64,000 nucleotides of DNA from Deinococcus sp. KNUC1210 (GCF_022344005.1 NZ_CP092190.1:1-64000), one strand, 5' to 3'. Counted from the stretch's first letter, positions 1 through 9,972 are shown. Numbers and translations: made by a program. Notes: generated by a model not told the origin, from the letters alone.

Positions 1-744
1 GACGCCGGAGTGGAAGGAGTCGGAGTTGTACGCCGGGGCGGTGCAGCCCTCGATGTAGTGGGCCTGTGCGCCTTCATCGATGATGATGAGGGTGCGCTCG
101 AACTGGCCGCTGCTTTCCGCGTTGATGCGGAAGTACGTCTGCAGGGGGATGTCCACCTTAACGCCCTTGGGCACGTACACGAACGATCCGCCCGACCATA
201 CCGCGCTGTTCACGGCGGCAAACTTGTTGTCTTCCGGCGGAATGATGGTGGCGAAATGCTCGCGGAACAGGTCGGGGTACTGGCGCAGGCCGTCCTCGAT
301 GCTCAGGAAGACCACGCCCAGCTTCTCCCACTCGTCCTTCAGGTTGTGGTACACCATCTCCGACTCGTACTGTGCGCCCACGCCCGCCAGCGCCGCACGC
401 TCGGCCTCGGGAATGCCCAGCCGCTCGAAGGTCTGCTTCACGTCGTCGGGCACGTCGTCCCAGCTGCGGGCGTTCATGCCTTCGGGCTTGATGTAGTAGT
501 AGATTTCGTCGAGATTCAGCCCCGACAGGTCTGCGCCCCAGGTGGGCATCGGCTTGGAATAGAAGATGTCAAGCGCCTTCAGACGGAAATCCAGCATCCA
601 CTGCGGCTCGTCTTTGGCCTTGGAAATCATCTCGACGACTTCGCGGCTCAGACCCTTGGGAGCCTTGATCGCGTACTTCTCCGGATTGCTCCAGCCGTAC
701 TCATAGCCGTTGTTGATGTCATTGACTTCAGGATTGATGGTCAT
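1..744 (-). CDS. sufB: Fe-S cluster assembly scaffold protein SufB (3' end outside window)
   Basis: N-terminal 248 codons of SufB, the scaffold subunit of the SufBCD complex, which builds Fe-S clusters in the cytoplasm with SufC as its ATPase. The reading frame is open to base 1, so about half of the usual ~470-residue protein lies beyond the edge. Family features are visible: the early YEYGW segment, the WGADLSGL region, the KDEWEKLGVVF stretch, and the VPKGVKVDIPLQTYFRIN beta-helix entry. The ATG at 742-744 is preceded by AAGGAG with 5 nt spacing. The gene lies 146 bp downstream of sufC on the same strand, with a hairpin between the two. Identification is by recognised sequence and by context. 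Confidence 0.96.
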   Translation of the reverse strand, partial: MTINPEVNDINNGYEYGWSNPEKYAIKAPKGLSREVVEMISKAKDEPQWMLDFRLKALDIFYSKPMPTWGADLSGLNLDEIYYYIKPEGMNARSWDDVPDDVKQTFERLGIPEAERAALAGVGAQYESEMVYHNLKDEWEKLGVVFLSIEDGLRQYPDLFREHFATIIPPEDNKFAAVNSAVWSGGSFVYVPKGVKVDIPLQTYFRINAESSGQFERTLIIIDEGAQAHYIEGCTAPAYNSDSFHSGV

Positions 745-845
745 GGTGACTCCTTGAGCTGACTCTCTAGTGTTCAGCAGAGGCTGTATTCGACAGAGCT
801 TCAAACTCAGATAGGGCGTTCATGGACGTGCTCGCTCGGAACCTT

Positions 846-880
846 CGGGTGAGCGTTCAGTGCTGGCGAAGGCTCACCCG
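846..880 (-). terminator. Hairpin in the sufC-sufB spacer (possible attenuator)
   Basis: CGGGTGAGC (846-854) pairs perfectly with GCTCACCCG (872-880) around a 17-nt loop. It sits directly after sufC and before sufB. There is no long T-tract on the transcribed strand, so partial attenuation or mRNA end protection is more likely than full termination. Confidence 0.45.
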
Positions 881-890
881 CGCACCCGGC

Positions 891-1655
<765 letters not shown>

Positions 1656-1676
1656 ATACACTCCTGAAGTGGCTTT

Positions 1677-1691
1677 TAGGAATCATTCCTA
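1677..1691. promoter_or_regulatory. Perfect 7-1-7 palindrome upstream of sufC
   Basis: TAGGAAT-C-ATTCCTA lies 21 bp before the sufC ATG, in the spacer shared with the divergent exbB gene. Its shape resembles dyads bound by DtxR/Fur-type metal regulators. The suf and exb genes are both commonly iron-controlled, so this is a plausible operator. The regulator is inferred, not seen. Confidence 0.45.
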
Positions 1692-1806
1692 CTTACCTGT
1701 ACAGTTTAAAGTCTGCCGCCTAGAAAGGCTAGTGGTTTACTCTGCTATTGGCGGTCAGCCGTCAGATTTTCACGCTTGCCATGCGGCTGCGTGATACTTA
1801 TGCGGA

Positions 1807-2538
1807 GTGAAGCTGAACTTACTGACTCTGCTCAGCTCGGCAGGCCCGCTGCTGTGGGTGCTGCTGCTGCTGTCTCTCTACGTCGTCTATGTCGCGGTGG
1901 TACGGCTTCAGGTGCTTTCCCGCCTGGGCGACGACCCCGACGCGCTGATCGAGCGGGCGCGGGCCACCACCGCCGAGAGCGGCCCCCAGGCGGCCCTCGC
2001 GGAACTCGATTACACCTCCAAAGCCACGCCTGCCACCAACATCATGAGAGCCGGCCTGGGCCGCGCCGACCGTGGCAACGAGGCGGTGCAGGGCGCCATG
2101 AACGCCGCCATCCTGCGAGAAGATACCCGGCTGTATGCGGGCATTCAGGCGCTGGGCACCTCGGCGCAGATCGGGCCGCTGCTGGGGCTGCTGGGCACCG
2201 TGATCGGCATGGTCAGGTCGTTCCTGGTGTTCTCGCAGACGGTCTCGCCCACCACCGAACAGCTCGCCACCGGCATTAGCGAGGCACTCGTGAACACGGG
2301 TGCGGGGCTGATCGTGGCGATCATCGCGTATGTGTCGCGGGGCGCACTCCGCAGCCGCGCCGACCGCATCGCCACCAGCATGGAACGGGTGCGCGAGGAA
2401 CTTCCCGGTTGGCTGTCTCGCCCGGCCCGCAGCGTGTCGAATCGCCCGGCGACGCGGCCCGTGCCTCAGCTCGTGGGTGTGCCCAATGCCGAGGCCCACC
2501 CGGTGGATTTCGAATTCAATACAGACGCGGCCCGCTGA
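1807..2538 (+). CDS. exbB: MotA/TolQ/ExbB proton channel family protein
   Basis: Inner-membrane subunit of an ExbB/TolQ-type proton-driven motor, 243 residues. Three hydrophobic segments are visible, near residues 11-32, 118-140 and 158-178. The family core GLLGTVIGM lies at about 127-135. The start is a GTG at 1807, with an ATACT-type -10 element only about 8 nt upstream, suggesting a very short or absent leader. ExbD and a TonB-like protein follow on the same strand. It is divergent from sufC. The substrate of the system cannot be read from the sequence. Confidence 0.88.
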   Translation: MKLNLLTLLSSAGPLLWVLLLLSLYVVYVAVVRLQVLSRLGDDPDALIERARATTAESGPQAALAELDYTSKATPATNIMRAGLGRADRGNEAVQGAMNAAILREDTRLYAGIQALGTSAQIGPLLGLLGTVIGMVRSFLVFSQTVSPTTEQLATGISEALVNTGAGLIVAIIAYVSRGALRSRADRIATSMERVREELPGWLSRPARSVSNRPATRPVPQLVGVPNAEAHPVDFEFNTDAAR

Positions 2539-2605
2539 GATGAAGTGTCGCTCGCCCGGAGCCGAGAGCTCTGTCTGTTCCCTTCAACCGGAGTTGATAT
2601 AAGCC

Positions 2606-3004
2606 ATGCGGAGACGCTTTCGTGAAGAGACAGGCGTGAACTTCGATTTCGCGCCGATGGTCGATATCGTGCTGCTGCTGCTGATCTTCTTTCTGCTGAC
2701 CAGCAATCTGGCGGCCCGGCAGAATACCCTGCCCCTCGATCTGCCGCGTGCCAGCACCACCGTGCAGGAAACGCCGAATCTGCCGCTGGTCAGCATCGAC
2801 AAGGGCGGCAAGATCTATCTGAACGGCAAGCTCACCACGCTGTCCAAACTGGGTGCCCAGCTCAAACCGCTGATCCGCACCTCGGGTGGTCTGGTCGGGT
2901 TGCGCGGTGACGAGCGCGGCAATTACGGCGCGGTCGTCAAGGTTATGGATGTCATCAAGCAGGCAGGAGGAGAGCGTCTTGCGCTCGGCACCCGCAGCAA
3001 GTAA
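2606..3004 (+). CDS. exbD: ExbD/TolR family biopolymer transport protein
   Basis: Second motor subunit, 132 residues. It has a short cytoplasmic N-terminus, one transmembrane helix (about residues 20-34) and a periplasmic domain. The essential family aspartate is present at residue 20 in the motif MVDIVLLLLIFFLLT. It lies 67 bp after exbB and overlaps the start of the next gene (TTG at 2979), so exbB, exbD and the TonB-like gene form one unit. In ExbBD/TolQR systems this Asp carries the protons that drive motion of the partner protein. Confidence 0.88.
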   Translation: MRRRFREETGVNFDFAPMVDIVLLLLIFFLLTSNLAARQNTLPLDLPRASTTVQETPNLPLVSIDKGGKIYLNGKLTTLSKLGAQLKPLIRTSGGLVGLRGDERGNYGAVVKVMDVIKQAGGERLALGTRSK

Positions 3005-5381
3005 CGTCCGCAGCGTCAGTCCCAGCGGTGAGTACGCTGCGGACCGGCGGCGAGCGCTGGGTGCCGCCGTCATCGTGCACGGCGCGTTGCTGCTGGGCCT
3101 GCTGATGTTGCGGCCCGCCGCGCCCGTGCGCGTGGCGCTGCCAGCCGATGCCAGCCGCGCTCCGCTGGAAGTGGTGGCGCTGGCTCCGGAAGTGCCGCAG
3201 AACACCGTGCAGACGACGCCGCTGCGGCCTCCTACCCAGACACCCAGACCTACGCAGGCCCCCAAACCTACCCCGACGAAACCCACCCCTCCCAAAGCCA
3301 CGACCCCCAAGCCCACGCCACCTAAAGTCACTCCAACCAAGCCCACGCCGCCCAAAGTCACTCCAACCAAGCCCACGCTGCAGCCCGCCACGCCGCCGAA
3401 GCCTGTTCAGGCGCAGACGCCCCGGCCTACGCCGCCCGCTCCGGTCAGGCCCGCGCCGGTAACGCCGACGCCCGCCGTTCCCAAGCCTGTCGCTGCCACG
3501 CCGCCCGCGAGCGTTGCGCCACGCACGGCGCAGGCAAATCAGGGCGGAAGTAGCGCTTCCCGGTCGGCGGCTTCGGCTGCCCCGGCTCCCTCCTCGGCGT
3601 CGGCCCCTGCTGCCCCGTTGCCCCCGGCGCGTCCTTCAGCCCGGACTCTGCCGCCTGCCGTTCCGCTCCCCGCGGCTGGCGGGGTACGGCTGTCTCAGCC
3701 GGTGTCGTCGTTGCCCAGGCGCGAAAACCTGCCCACGAATGCCAGTGGAGACAGTGTGCCCGAAGAGAGTGCCGCCAGGGGAGACACGGTGGCGAGTGAG
3801 GATGCGGTGGCCGCTGCCCCCACCACGGCTGCCCCCGACGCCGTTTCCAGCGAAACACCGAGCAGTACGCCGACCGAGGCCCGCACGCCCGCCGCCGAAC
3901 CGGACGTTACGCCCACCCCCCTGCCCGAAGCGTCACGCAGTTCGCAGCAGCAGACCGGGACCCCCGCCGAGGCTGCCCCCGAGGTTGCCAGAGGAGCGGG
4001 TGTGGCCCAGACCGCCGACACCGCGCCCGAGGTGGCCCGCTCGCCCAGCGGTGTCCTTCCTCAGGCAACGCAACAGGCCGACACCAGCGCACGCGGCGGC
4101 GGCAGTGCCGGGGCAGGGCAGGCCGTGCAGCCGGAAGCGGGGCGGGCCACCAGCAGCACGCCGCTGCCACAGGCCAGCGCCGAGGCCGGACGGACCACCC
4201 CGACGCCCCGCGTGCAGCCGGGCACGGCGGTGACGTCCGACGCCCCCGCGCCTTCCCGAAGCTCCGCCTCCACTCAGGCCGCAGAACCGGTGCAGGCACC
4301 TGCACCCACCCGCACGCCTGCTACGGCTGCTCAGGCACAGGACGATGCGCCGACCGCCCCCACTTCCACGACGGCGCGGGGCAGCGGGGCAGGGAAGGGC
4401 AGCACCGCGAGTCAGGACGACACGCCCGCGACCGATCCCGCACGCGGCAGCGGGGCAACGACGTCGGTGGCCGCCACACCCGACGCGCCTGCCGCCACCC
4501 GGCCCGCCACTGCTGCCACGACGCCCGATACCGCCAGCAGCGACGCGCCCGCGCCTGCCACCGCCAGAACGCCCGCACCGAGCACGAACGACACAGCCGC
4601 CGACGCGCCAGTCGGCGGGCGCACGGCGTCTCCGGCGACAGGGGCGGGGCCGGGCACATCCGAGACACCGAGCGACACGGTTGCCAGCGGGCGCGGCTCG
4701 CTTCCCGGCAGCGGGGCGGGCGGCAGCGGTTCTGCCGCGACTCCCGAAACTGGCCGCGCAGGCAGCGGGGCAGGTGGCAGCGGCACGGCTGATTCGGGCA
4801 GTGGCAGCGGCGACACTGGCACCGCCGCAACAGGCCGGGGCAACGGGCAGTCTGGCAGTGGCAACGGCAGCAGCGGCACCGCCGAGACGGGCCGGGGCAA
4901 CGGTCAGGCAGGCAGCGGGAACGGCAGCGGCAGCGCGAGCGGCGATGGCAGCGCCGACAGCGGGCGCGGCAGTTCCGCTTCGGGAACGGCAGCAGGCAAT
5001 GAAGCCCGCATCGGGCTCTGCACCGTCGCTGTCGATGTCCGGGGTCTGAGCGTCACCGTGGCAGGAAAGCCCTACTCGCTGGAGCGGGCGCAGTCGAGCT
5101 TCGTCTTCGATGAAAGCGGCGCGCAGCTCTGGCCCGATGCCGCGCTGGTCAAGGGCGTGAGTTCCAACCTCGTCAATGAGGGCAATTTGCAGAGCTACGT
5201 GACGAACGACGCGGCGCTCTCGGCCTTTCCGAAGCTGACCCGCGTGAAGGCGACACGGGTGCAGGCCACCAAATTCAGCCCGGCTTCCAATTACATCACC
5301 GACGCGGTGCTCGATGCGGGCGCTGCCGCACGCTTCAAGGCTGCCGGTACAGCCTGCAAGGTGGTCTATCTGAAGGACTGA
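2979..5381 (+). CDS. TonB-like envelope-spanning protein with very long low-complexity linker
   Basis: About 800 residues. A basic N-terminus (DRRRA) is followed by one hydrophobic helix (about residues 27-45), a Pro/Lys/Thr-rich segment (about 75-160), a long Ala/Ser/Pro/Thr/Asp-rich stretch, a Gly/Ser-rich stretch (about 570-670), and a folded-looking C-terminal domain of about 128 residues with one Cys near each end. The order and the position after exbBD match a TonB/TolA-type transducer, but I see no canonical TonB C-terminal motif. I chose TTG at 2979 because AGGAGGAG lies just upstream and the next methionine falls after the membrane helix. It overlaps exbD by 26 bp. The function is inferred from context. 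Confidence 0.72.
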   Translation: MRSAPAASNVRSVSPSGEYAADRRRALGAAVIVHGALLLGLLMLRPAAPVRVALPADASRAPLEVVALAPEVPQNTVQTTPLRPPTQTPRPTQAPKPTPTKPTPPKATTPKPTPPKVTPTKPTPPKVTPTKPTLQPATPPKPVQAQTPRPTPPAPVRPAPVTPTPAVPKPVAATPPASVAPRTAQANQGGSSASRSAASAAPAPSSASAPAAPLPPARPSARTLPPAVPLPAAGGVRLSQPVSSLPRRENLPTNASGDSVPEESAARGDTVASEDAVAAAPTTAAPDAVSSETPSSTPTEARTPAAEPDVTPTPLPEASRSSQQQTGTPAEAAPEVARGAGVAQTADTAPEVARSPSGVLPQATQQADTSARGGGSAGAGQAVQPEAGRATSSTPLPQASAEAGRTTPTPRVQPGTAVTSDAPAPSRSSASTQAAEPVQAPAPTRTPATAAQAQDDAPTAPTSTTARGSGAGKGSTASQDDTPATDPARGSGATTSVAATPDAPAATRPATAATTPDTASSDAPAPATARTPAPSTNDTAADAPVGGRTASPATGAGPGTSETPSDTVASGRGSLPGSGAGGSGSAATPETGRAGSGAGGSGTADSGSGSGDTGTAATGRGNGQSGSGNGSSGTAETGRGNGQAGSGNGSGSASGDGSADSGRGSSASGTAAGNEARIGLCTVAVDVRGLSVTVAGKPYSLERAQSSFVFDESGAQLWPDAALVKGVSSNLVNEGNLQSYVTNDAALSAFPKLTRVKATRVQATKFSPASNYITDAVLDAGAAARFKAAGTACKVVYLKD
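3309..3380 (+). repeat. 30-bp direct repeat encoding KPTPPKVTPT
   Basis: Two adjacent 30-bp units (3309-3338 and 3339-3368) and a partial third encode the repeated decapeptide KPTPPKVTPT. This is the stiff Pro/Lys part of the TonB-like linker and is typical of length-variable spacers. Confidence 0.75.
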
Positions 5382-5488
5382 TCGCCGCACCCTGCGCCGT
5401 CAGTTTTGCATCATTCGCGTCTGCTCAACTTGTTCGGAAAGCATGTTGTTATCGGCCTTTTCCCTCCCGCTTCTCATGAGGTGAACCA

Positions 5489-6178
5489 ATGCGACCAATC
5501 CTGTTTCTTGCCCTGAGTCTGATGACCGCCGCTCCCGCCCTGGCCTGGATTCCCAAGCTCGACGACACCACCGCCCGCGCCGTGATCGACGGGGCGTATG
5601 GACGGCAGGACGCTCCGCCTACCTATCTGAATATCGATCTGAGCGTGGACAACGGCAAATTCAAATCCGACGGCGCGGTGAAGGCGTTTGACGGTGGCGA
5701 CGCCTGCGTGTCCGGCTGGCTGAGTGCGCCCACGGCCTATGACAAGTCGGGAAGCCGCCCGACCTCGCTCACGCTCAGTGGACAGGCCGATCAGCTCGCC
5801 TTTCAGGCCGCGACGGCCCGCGACAACTTCAAGAGCCTGACCGCCGAAGATGCTCTGAAGGACGCCACCAGCCGCATGCCAGACGGTCAGATCCGCCTCG
5901 ATCTGATGGTGGCAGGCCTGAAAGACCAGAAGCAGCGTTCGGCCTATCTGGTACGCCTGAAGGGGCCAGACGGCAAGCTGATCGCTCCGGTCAAGGCCAG
6001 TTACGTCAACGACTGGAAAGCCGATGCCAGCGGCAGATTCGGCGGCACGCTGGTGTACTATTTCGAGCCGACCAAGGCGGGCATCAACGCCAACGACAAG
6101 GTCGATATCCTGATCCGTACCGAGGCGTCGAGCAACTGCGCGTATGCCGTGAATTTCGATCTGGGCCAGTTCTACTGA
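5489..6178 (+). CDS. Secreted hypothetical protein
   Basis: 229 residues with a clear Sec signal peptide (MRPILFLALSLMTAAPALA, cut after ALA). The mature part is soluble and rich in Asp, Lys and aromatic residues, with two cysteines. I do not recognise a family. The ATG is preceded by GAGGTG. It lies 107 bp after the TonB-like gene on the same strand, so it may belong to the same envelope system. A strong bidirectional terminator follows. Confidence 0.75.
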   Translation: MRPILFLALSLMTAAPALAWIPKLDDTTARAVIDGAYGRQDAPPTYLNIDLSVDNGKFKSDGAVKAFDGGDACVSGWLSAPTAYDKSGSRPTSLTLSGQADQLAFQAATARDNFKSLTAEDALKDATSRMPDGQIRLDLMVAGLKDQKQRSAYLVRLKGPDGKLIAPVKASYVNDWKADASGRFGGTLVYYFEPTKAGINANDKVDILIRTEASSNCAYAVNFDLGQFY

Positions 6179-6196
6179 GTTCAGAGCCGCCGTCTT

Positions 6197-6248
6197 CACG
6201 ACAGCGCAGCGGGCAGCCTTTGACCGGGCTGCCCGCTGCGCTGTCGTG
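6197..6248. terminator. Bidirectional terminator, perfect 22-bp stem
   Basis: Bases 6197-6218 and 6227-6248 are exact reverse complements around an 8-nt loop. It lies between two convergent genes (5489-6178 + and 6253-8010 -) and would serve both. Confidence 0.85.
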
Positions 6249-6252
6249 CTTA

Positions 6253-8010
6253 TCAGTTGCCGGTGATGGCCTTGTAGGGGTTGACCAGACCGTATCCGTA
6301 GGAGTTGTCCTTGCCTGCTGGTCCCAGGTCGGTGGCGGTGCTGGTCAGCAGCGACGTGAGCTGCGTGGGCGTCAGGGTGGGTTTGGCGGCCCAGACCACG
6401 GCAGCGGCGGCACTGACGTGCGGCGTGGCCATGCTGGTCCCGTTGTCAAAGTCGTAATCGGTGCCGCTGTTGATCGAGACGGTGCCGGTGGTGGGCAGCT
6501 TGGCCCGAAGTGCCAGTCCGTCGTTCTTCGACAGACCAACCGCCGGAATGGGGTACGACGTGTTGAGCGCCATGGTGCCGGGTGCGTCGTGGGTCGTGGT
6601 GGTGTTGTAGATCATCACGGCGATGGCTCCGCTGCCGTAAGCGTTGGAGATTTTCTCCTCGTAGTTACAGTTGCCACGGGAGATCAGGGCGATGTTGCCG
6701 TTCAGGGCAGGATTCCGAACACCTGTGCCGCAGAACTCGTTGTTGGTGCCACCCGCCGCCACGATGGTGCCGCTCACGTTCCCGGTGGTGAGAGGGTCGG
6801 TCGAACTGATATCGCTGAACGCGGGCAGGCCGGTGGCGCTGGCCTTCATGTATGTTCCCTGTCCCAGCGGGCGGGTGCTCAGAATGTTCACGCCGGGGCC
6901 GACCAGCGCGACTTTGCTTCCGGGATTGCTGAAGACGGCGATCTGGCTGTTTACATCGACCGCGCCCACCGCGAGAACGTTGGTATAGGCTGCCGGATAG
7001 CTCACCGTGGTTCCCCAGTTGCCGCTGGCTGCCACGATCATGGCGCCCGCGTTGTAGGCCGCTGTGTAGGCACGCTGCTCGGTGGTGCTGAAACTGCCGC
7101 CGCTCAGCGACATGCTGATGACCACATGGTTCTCGGTGCCGCCCTTACTTTTGAGCTGAGCAGTACACCAGTTGACCCCGTTGATGATGTCGCTGGTAAA
7201 ACCATTGCCGTTATCGTCCAGAACGCGGGCCATATATAGATTGACGCCGCTTGCCACGCCGCCCACACCGTTGACGTTCATTCCGCTGCCCAGATGGGTG
7301 CTTCCGATACCGTACTGTGCTGCCACCGTTCCCGCCACGTGCGTGCCGTGCTGATGAACGTCGTTCAGGCTATAGGCACTGTCACGACCGATTTCGGCGG
7401 TGAAATTCCTGTATCCCCGGAGCCTGCCCGTGAATTCGGGCTGGTTGCCGTCGATGCCGGTGTCGGTGATACAGACCGCGACGCCCGCGCCGGTATAGCC
7501 TGCGGCCCGCAGGGCAGGAACGCGCAGGGCAGCGTCTCCCCAGGTGGTCTCGCCACTGGCGGTTCCCAGGACAGCCTGAGTGCTGATCGCCTGTGACTGC
7601 ACGCCCGCAGCAGCAGGCGTTGGGGCCAGGTCCAGCGCGTGTTTGCGGTAATCCGGCTCGACGTATTCGACGTTGGGATCGGCTTTCAGCGCTGCCACGG
7701 CGGCAGGAGTCAGGTGGGCGGCGAGCGCGGCGATGTCAACAAACTGGGTTTTGACGGTGCCGCCCGCTGCCTGCACAGTCAGCGCCTGGGCACTGACGGA
7801 AAGAACGCCGAGACTCTGGGTGCCGATGGTGGTCGGGCTCTGGCGAAAGCCAATCAGATAAGCGCCGCTCTCTACCGGGTCCGTCTGGATGGACGAGTCG
7901 GTAGCAGCGGCGAGAGGAACAGCAGGAGAGGAGGTGGTGGATTGGGCACAGGCGGCGAGGGTCAGCGAGAGTCCGATGAGCAGACAGGAACGAACACGGC
8001 GGGGGTTCAT
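6253..8010 (-). CDS. S8 family serine peptidase (subtilase) lipoprotein with PA-domain insert
   Basis: 585 residues. The signal peptide ends in the lipobox LAAC (Cys21), then come an inhibitor-like propeptide (about 45-120) and the S8 catalytic domain. The triad is visible: Asp183 (ITDTGID), His221 (HGTHVAG) and Ser526 (GTSMATPH). About 110-120 residues between the His and Ser blocks look like a protease-associated (PA) domain, with the GNCNYEEKISNAYGSGAIAV core. It is expected to be exported, membrane-anchored and self-activated by propeptide removal. GGAGGT precedes the ATG. It is monocistronic, with dyad-rich upstream DNA. Confidence 0.93.
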   Translation of the reverse strand: MNPRRVRSCLLIGLSLTLAACAQSTTSSPAVPLAAATDSSIQTDPVESGAYLIGFRQSPTTIGTQSLGVLSVSAQALTVQAAGGTVKTQFVDIAALAAHLTPAAVAALKADPNVEYVEPDYRKHALDLAPTPAAAGVQSQAISTQAVLGTASGETTWGDAALRVPALRAAGYTGAGVAVCITDTGIDGNQPEFTGRLRGYRNFTAEIGRDSAYSLNDVHQHGTHVAGTVAAQYGIGSTHLGSGMNVNGVGGVASGVNLYMARVLDDNGNGFTSDIINGVNWCTAQLKSKGGTENHVVISMSLSGGSFSTTEQRAYTAAYNAGAMIVAASGNWGTTVSYPAAYTNVLAVGAVDVNSQIAVFSNPGSKVALVGPGVNILSTRPLGQGTYMKASATGLPAFSDISSTDPLTTGNVSGTIVAAGGTNNEFCGTGVRNPALNGNIALISRGNCNYEEKISNAYGSGAIAVMIYNTTTTHDAPGTMALNTSYPIPAVGLSKNDGLALRAKLPTTGTVSINSGTDYDFDNGTSMATPHVSAAAAVVWAAKPTLTPTQLTSLLTSTATDLGPAGKDNSYGYGLVNPYKAITGN

Positions 8011-8112
8011 GACGACCTCCAGAAATGACGGGCAAACGTGATGCAGAAGAGGACGATTGGCGAATCATGGTCAGCATCTCCTGAACAGTGAGGGAGGAGG
8101 AGGGACTAGACC

Positions 8113-8217
8113 GTTCAGTGAACCGAACTGAACAATTTGAATCGCCGGGAGACGGCTGCATCAACGTTTATTTACCCGCGCCCTAGAGTAAGCCTGTAAA
8201 ACGGTCCACTGAGTGGA
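8113..8217. promoter_or_regulatory. Dyad-rich region upstream of the subtilase gene
   Basis: The 369-bp gap between the protease start (8010) and pruA (8380) holds two dyads: GTTCAGT-N7-ACTGAAC (8113-8133) and TCCACT-G-AGTGGA (8205-8217). Both use the same CAGT/ACTG core. They lie 100-200 bp upstream of the protease ATG and are candidate operators. No strong -35/-10 pair could be fixed. The rest of the gap has no gene that I can support. Confidence 0.35.
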
Positions 8218-8320
8218 ACTGTCTAGACCACTGAAGCTCCCCTTATCAGGTCGAACCGTGTCTGTTGCAGGGAGAGGAAGGCCAGGGAAGATGTCGAAGG
8301 CCAAACGCCTGTTATCAGCA

Positions 8321-8359
8321 GGACAGGACGCCACAGCTTTGTGCTGCGGCGTCCTGTCC
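8321..8359 (-). terminator. Terminator hairpin downstream of pruA
   Basis: GGACAGGACGCCACAGC (8321-8337) pairs with GCTGCGGCGTCCTGTCC (8343-8359) with a single G-T wobble and a 5-nt loop, just beyond the pruA stop. Confidence 0.75.
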
Positions 8360-8379
8360 TGGTTCTTAGTGGCAGAAAT

Positions 8380-9951
8380 TCAGTAGCGCTCGGTCACGGC
8401 CTTGAGCTGCATGAAGTTGCCCAGGTATTCCGGGCCGCCCGCCTTGCTGTCGGTGCCGCTCATGTTGTATCCGCCAAACGGCTGCACGCCCACGATGGCC
8501 CCGGTGATCTTGCGGTTGAAATACAGGTTGCCCACCTCGAACTCGTGTCGCGCCTGCTCCAGTCGTGCCCGGTCACGGCTGCACACGCCACCCGTCAGAC
8601 CGTATTCGGTGCTGTTGGCGATCTCCAGCGCGTGTGCCCAGTCGCGTGCACGGAGCACCGACACCACCGGCCCGAAGATTTCCTCCTGCGCCAGCCGTGC
8701 CCCGGCGTCCACGTCGCCAAACACGGTGGGCTGCACGTAATAGCCCTTCTTGCCGGCATTCTCGCCGGGAGCCGCGCCGCCGGTCAGCAGCTTGCCTTCC
8801 GCCTTGCCGATCTCCAGGTAGGTGCCGATCTTCTCGAACGATTCCTCGTTCACCACCGCCGTCACGTTGGCGTTTTCCTCGCCTGTGCCGACCTTCAGGG
8901 CCTTCACCCGCTCGACGAACTTGCCGACCACCTCGTCGTACACGCTGTCCACCACCACGAGGCGGCTCATGGCGCTGCACTTCTGACCGTTGAAGCCAAA
9001 TCCGCCCTGCACGGCGGCGGTCACGGCGTTCTCGATGTCGGCGGTCTCGTCCACGATCAGCGCGTCTTTGCCGCCCAGTTCCATGATGACCCGTTTGATG
9101 AAGCGCTGCCCCGGCACCACCTTCGCTGCGACCTCGTTGATGTGCAGACCGACATTGCGGCTGCCGGTAAACGTGATGAAGCGCGTGCGGGCATGCCGAA
9201 CCAGATACTCACCGACCTCCTCGCCTACGCCCGGCAGAAACTGCACCACGCCCGCAGGCAGGCCCGCTTCACGCAGGATGTCCACCACGAATCCGGCGAT
9301 CATGCCCGAATCTTCGGCAGGTTTCACGATCATGCAGTTGCCGACCACGATGGGCGCGGCCAGCATTCCGGCAAAGATCGCACAGGGGAAATTCCAGGGC
9401 GAGATGCTCACGCCGACGCCCAGCGGTAGGTACATCAGGCCGTTTTCCTCACCCGCGTACCACGTGGTTTCCGCTGCGCCGAAGCCCTCGTGCTTCATGG
9501 CTTCGCGGGCGTAATACTCCAGAAAATCGATGGCTTCCGCCACTTCCACATCGGCCTCGGCGTAGTTCTTGCCGACTTCCAGCGTCATCAGGGCGCAGGC
9601 CTCCAGGCGTCTGCGCTTCAGGATCGCGGCGGCCTTGAGAAGTACGCGGGCGCGGGCATCCATCGTCCAAGTCTTCCAGATCTTGAAGGCGTCCCAGGCA
9701 CCGTTCAGCGCGTCTTCGGCGTCCTGAATGGTGGCTTTGGCGGTGCTGCCGACCCGTTCGGAGGTATCGCAGGGGTTGGTGCTGACGAGCTTTTCAGCGG
9801 TCTCGCGCTCCTGCCCGTTGATGATGAGCGGGTAGTGCTTGCCCAGCAGTTCAGTGCGAACTTTTGTCAGCGCGTCCTGATACAGCTCGACATTGGCGGC
9901 CTTGGTGAAGTCGATAAAATCCTGTGGGCGGTAGGGTTCGATTTTCAGCAT
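8380..9951 (-). CDS. pruA: L-glutamate gamma-semialdehyde dehydrogenase (P5C dehydrogenase)
   Basis: 523 residues. It oxidises glutamate-5-semialdehyde (from P5C) to glutamate with NAD+, the second step of proline catabolism. The aldehyde dehydrogenase features are present: the general-base Glu in [11 protein letters not shown], the catalytic Cys in [12 protein letters not shown], and the C-terminal [17 protein letters not shown]. The length and the N-terminal INGQE motif match the RocA/PruA class rather than the fused PutA. AAGGAG precedes the ATG. It is the distal gene of the putA unit, separated from putA by an unrelated AT-rich gene. Confidence 0.95.
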   Translation of the reverse strand: MLKIEPYRPQDFIDFTKAANVELYQDALTKVRTELLGKHYPLIINGQERETAEKLVSTNPCDTSERVGSTAKATIQDAEDALNGAWDAFKIWKTWTMDARARVLLKAAAILKRRRLEACALMTLEVGKNYAEADVEVAEAIDFLEYYAREAMKHEGFGAAETTWYAGEENGLMYLPLGVGVSISPWNFPCAIFAGMLAAPIVVGNCMIVKPAEDSGMIAGFVVDILREAGLPAGVVQFLPGVGEEVGEYLVRHARTRFITFTGSRNVGLHINEVAAKVVPGQRFIKRVIMELGGKDALIVDETADIENAVTAAVQGGFGFNGQKCSAMSRLVVVDSVYDEVVGKFVERVKALKVGTGEENANVTAVVNEESFEKIGTYLEIGKAEGKLLTGGAAPGENAGKKGYYVQPTVFGDVDAGARLAQEEIFGPVVSVLRARDWAHALEIANSTEYGLTGGVCSRDRARLEQARHEFEVGNLYFNRKITGAIVGVQPFGGYNMSGTDSKAGGPEYLGNFMQLKAVTERY

Positions 9952-9972
9952 TGTAGACTCCTTGTGATTGCT

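Noticed and set aside
3445..5390. Long open frames on the minus strand opposite the TonB-like gene
   Set aside because: They are by-products of the GC-rich repetitive codons. They have no start signals, and the composition is low-complexity Arg/Gly.
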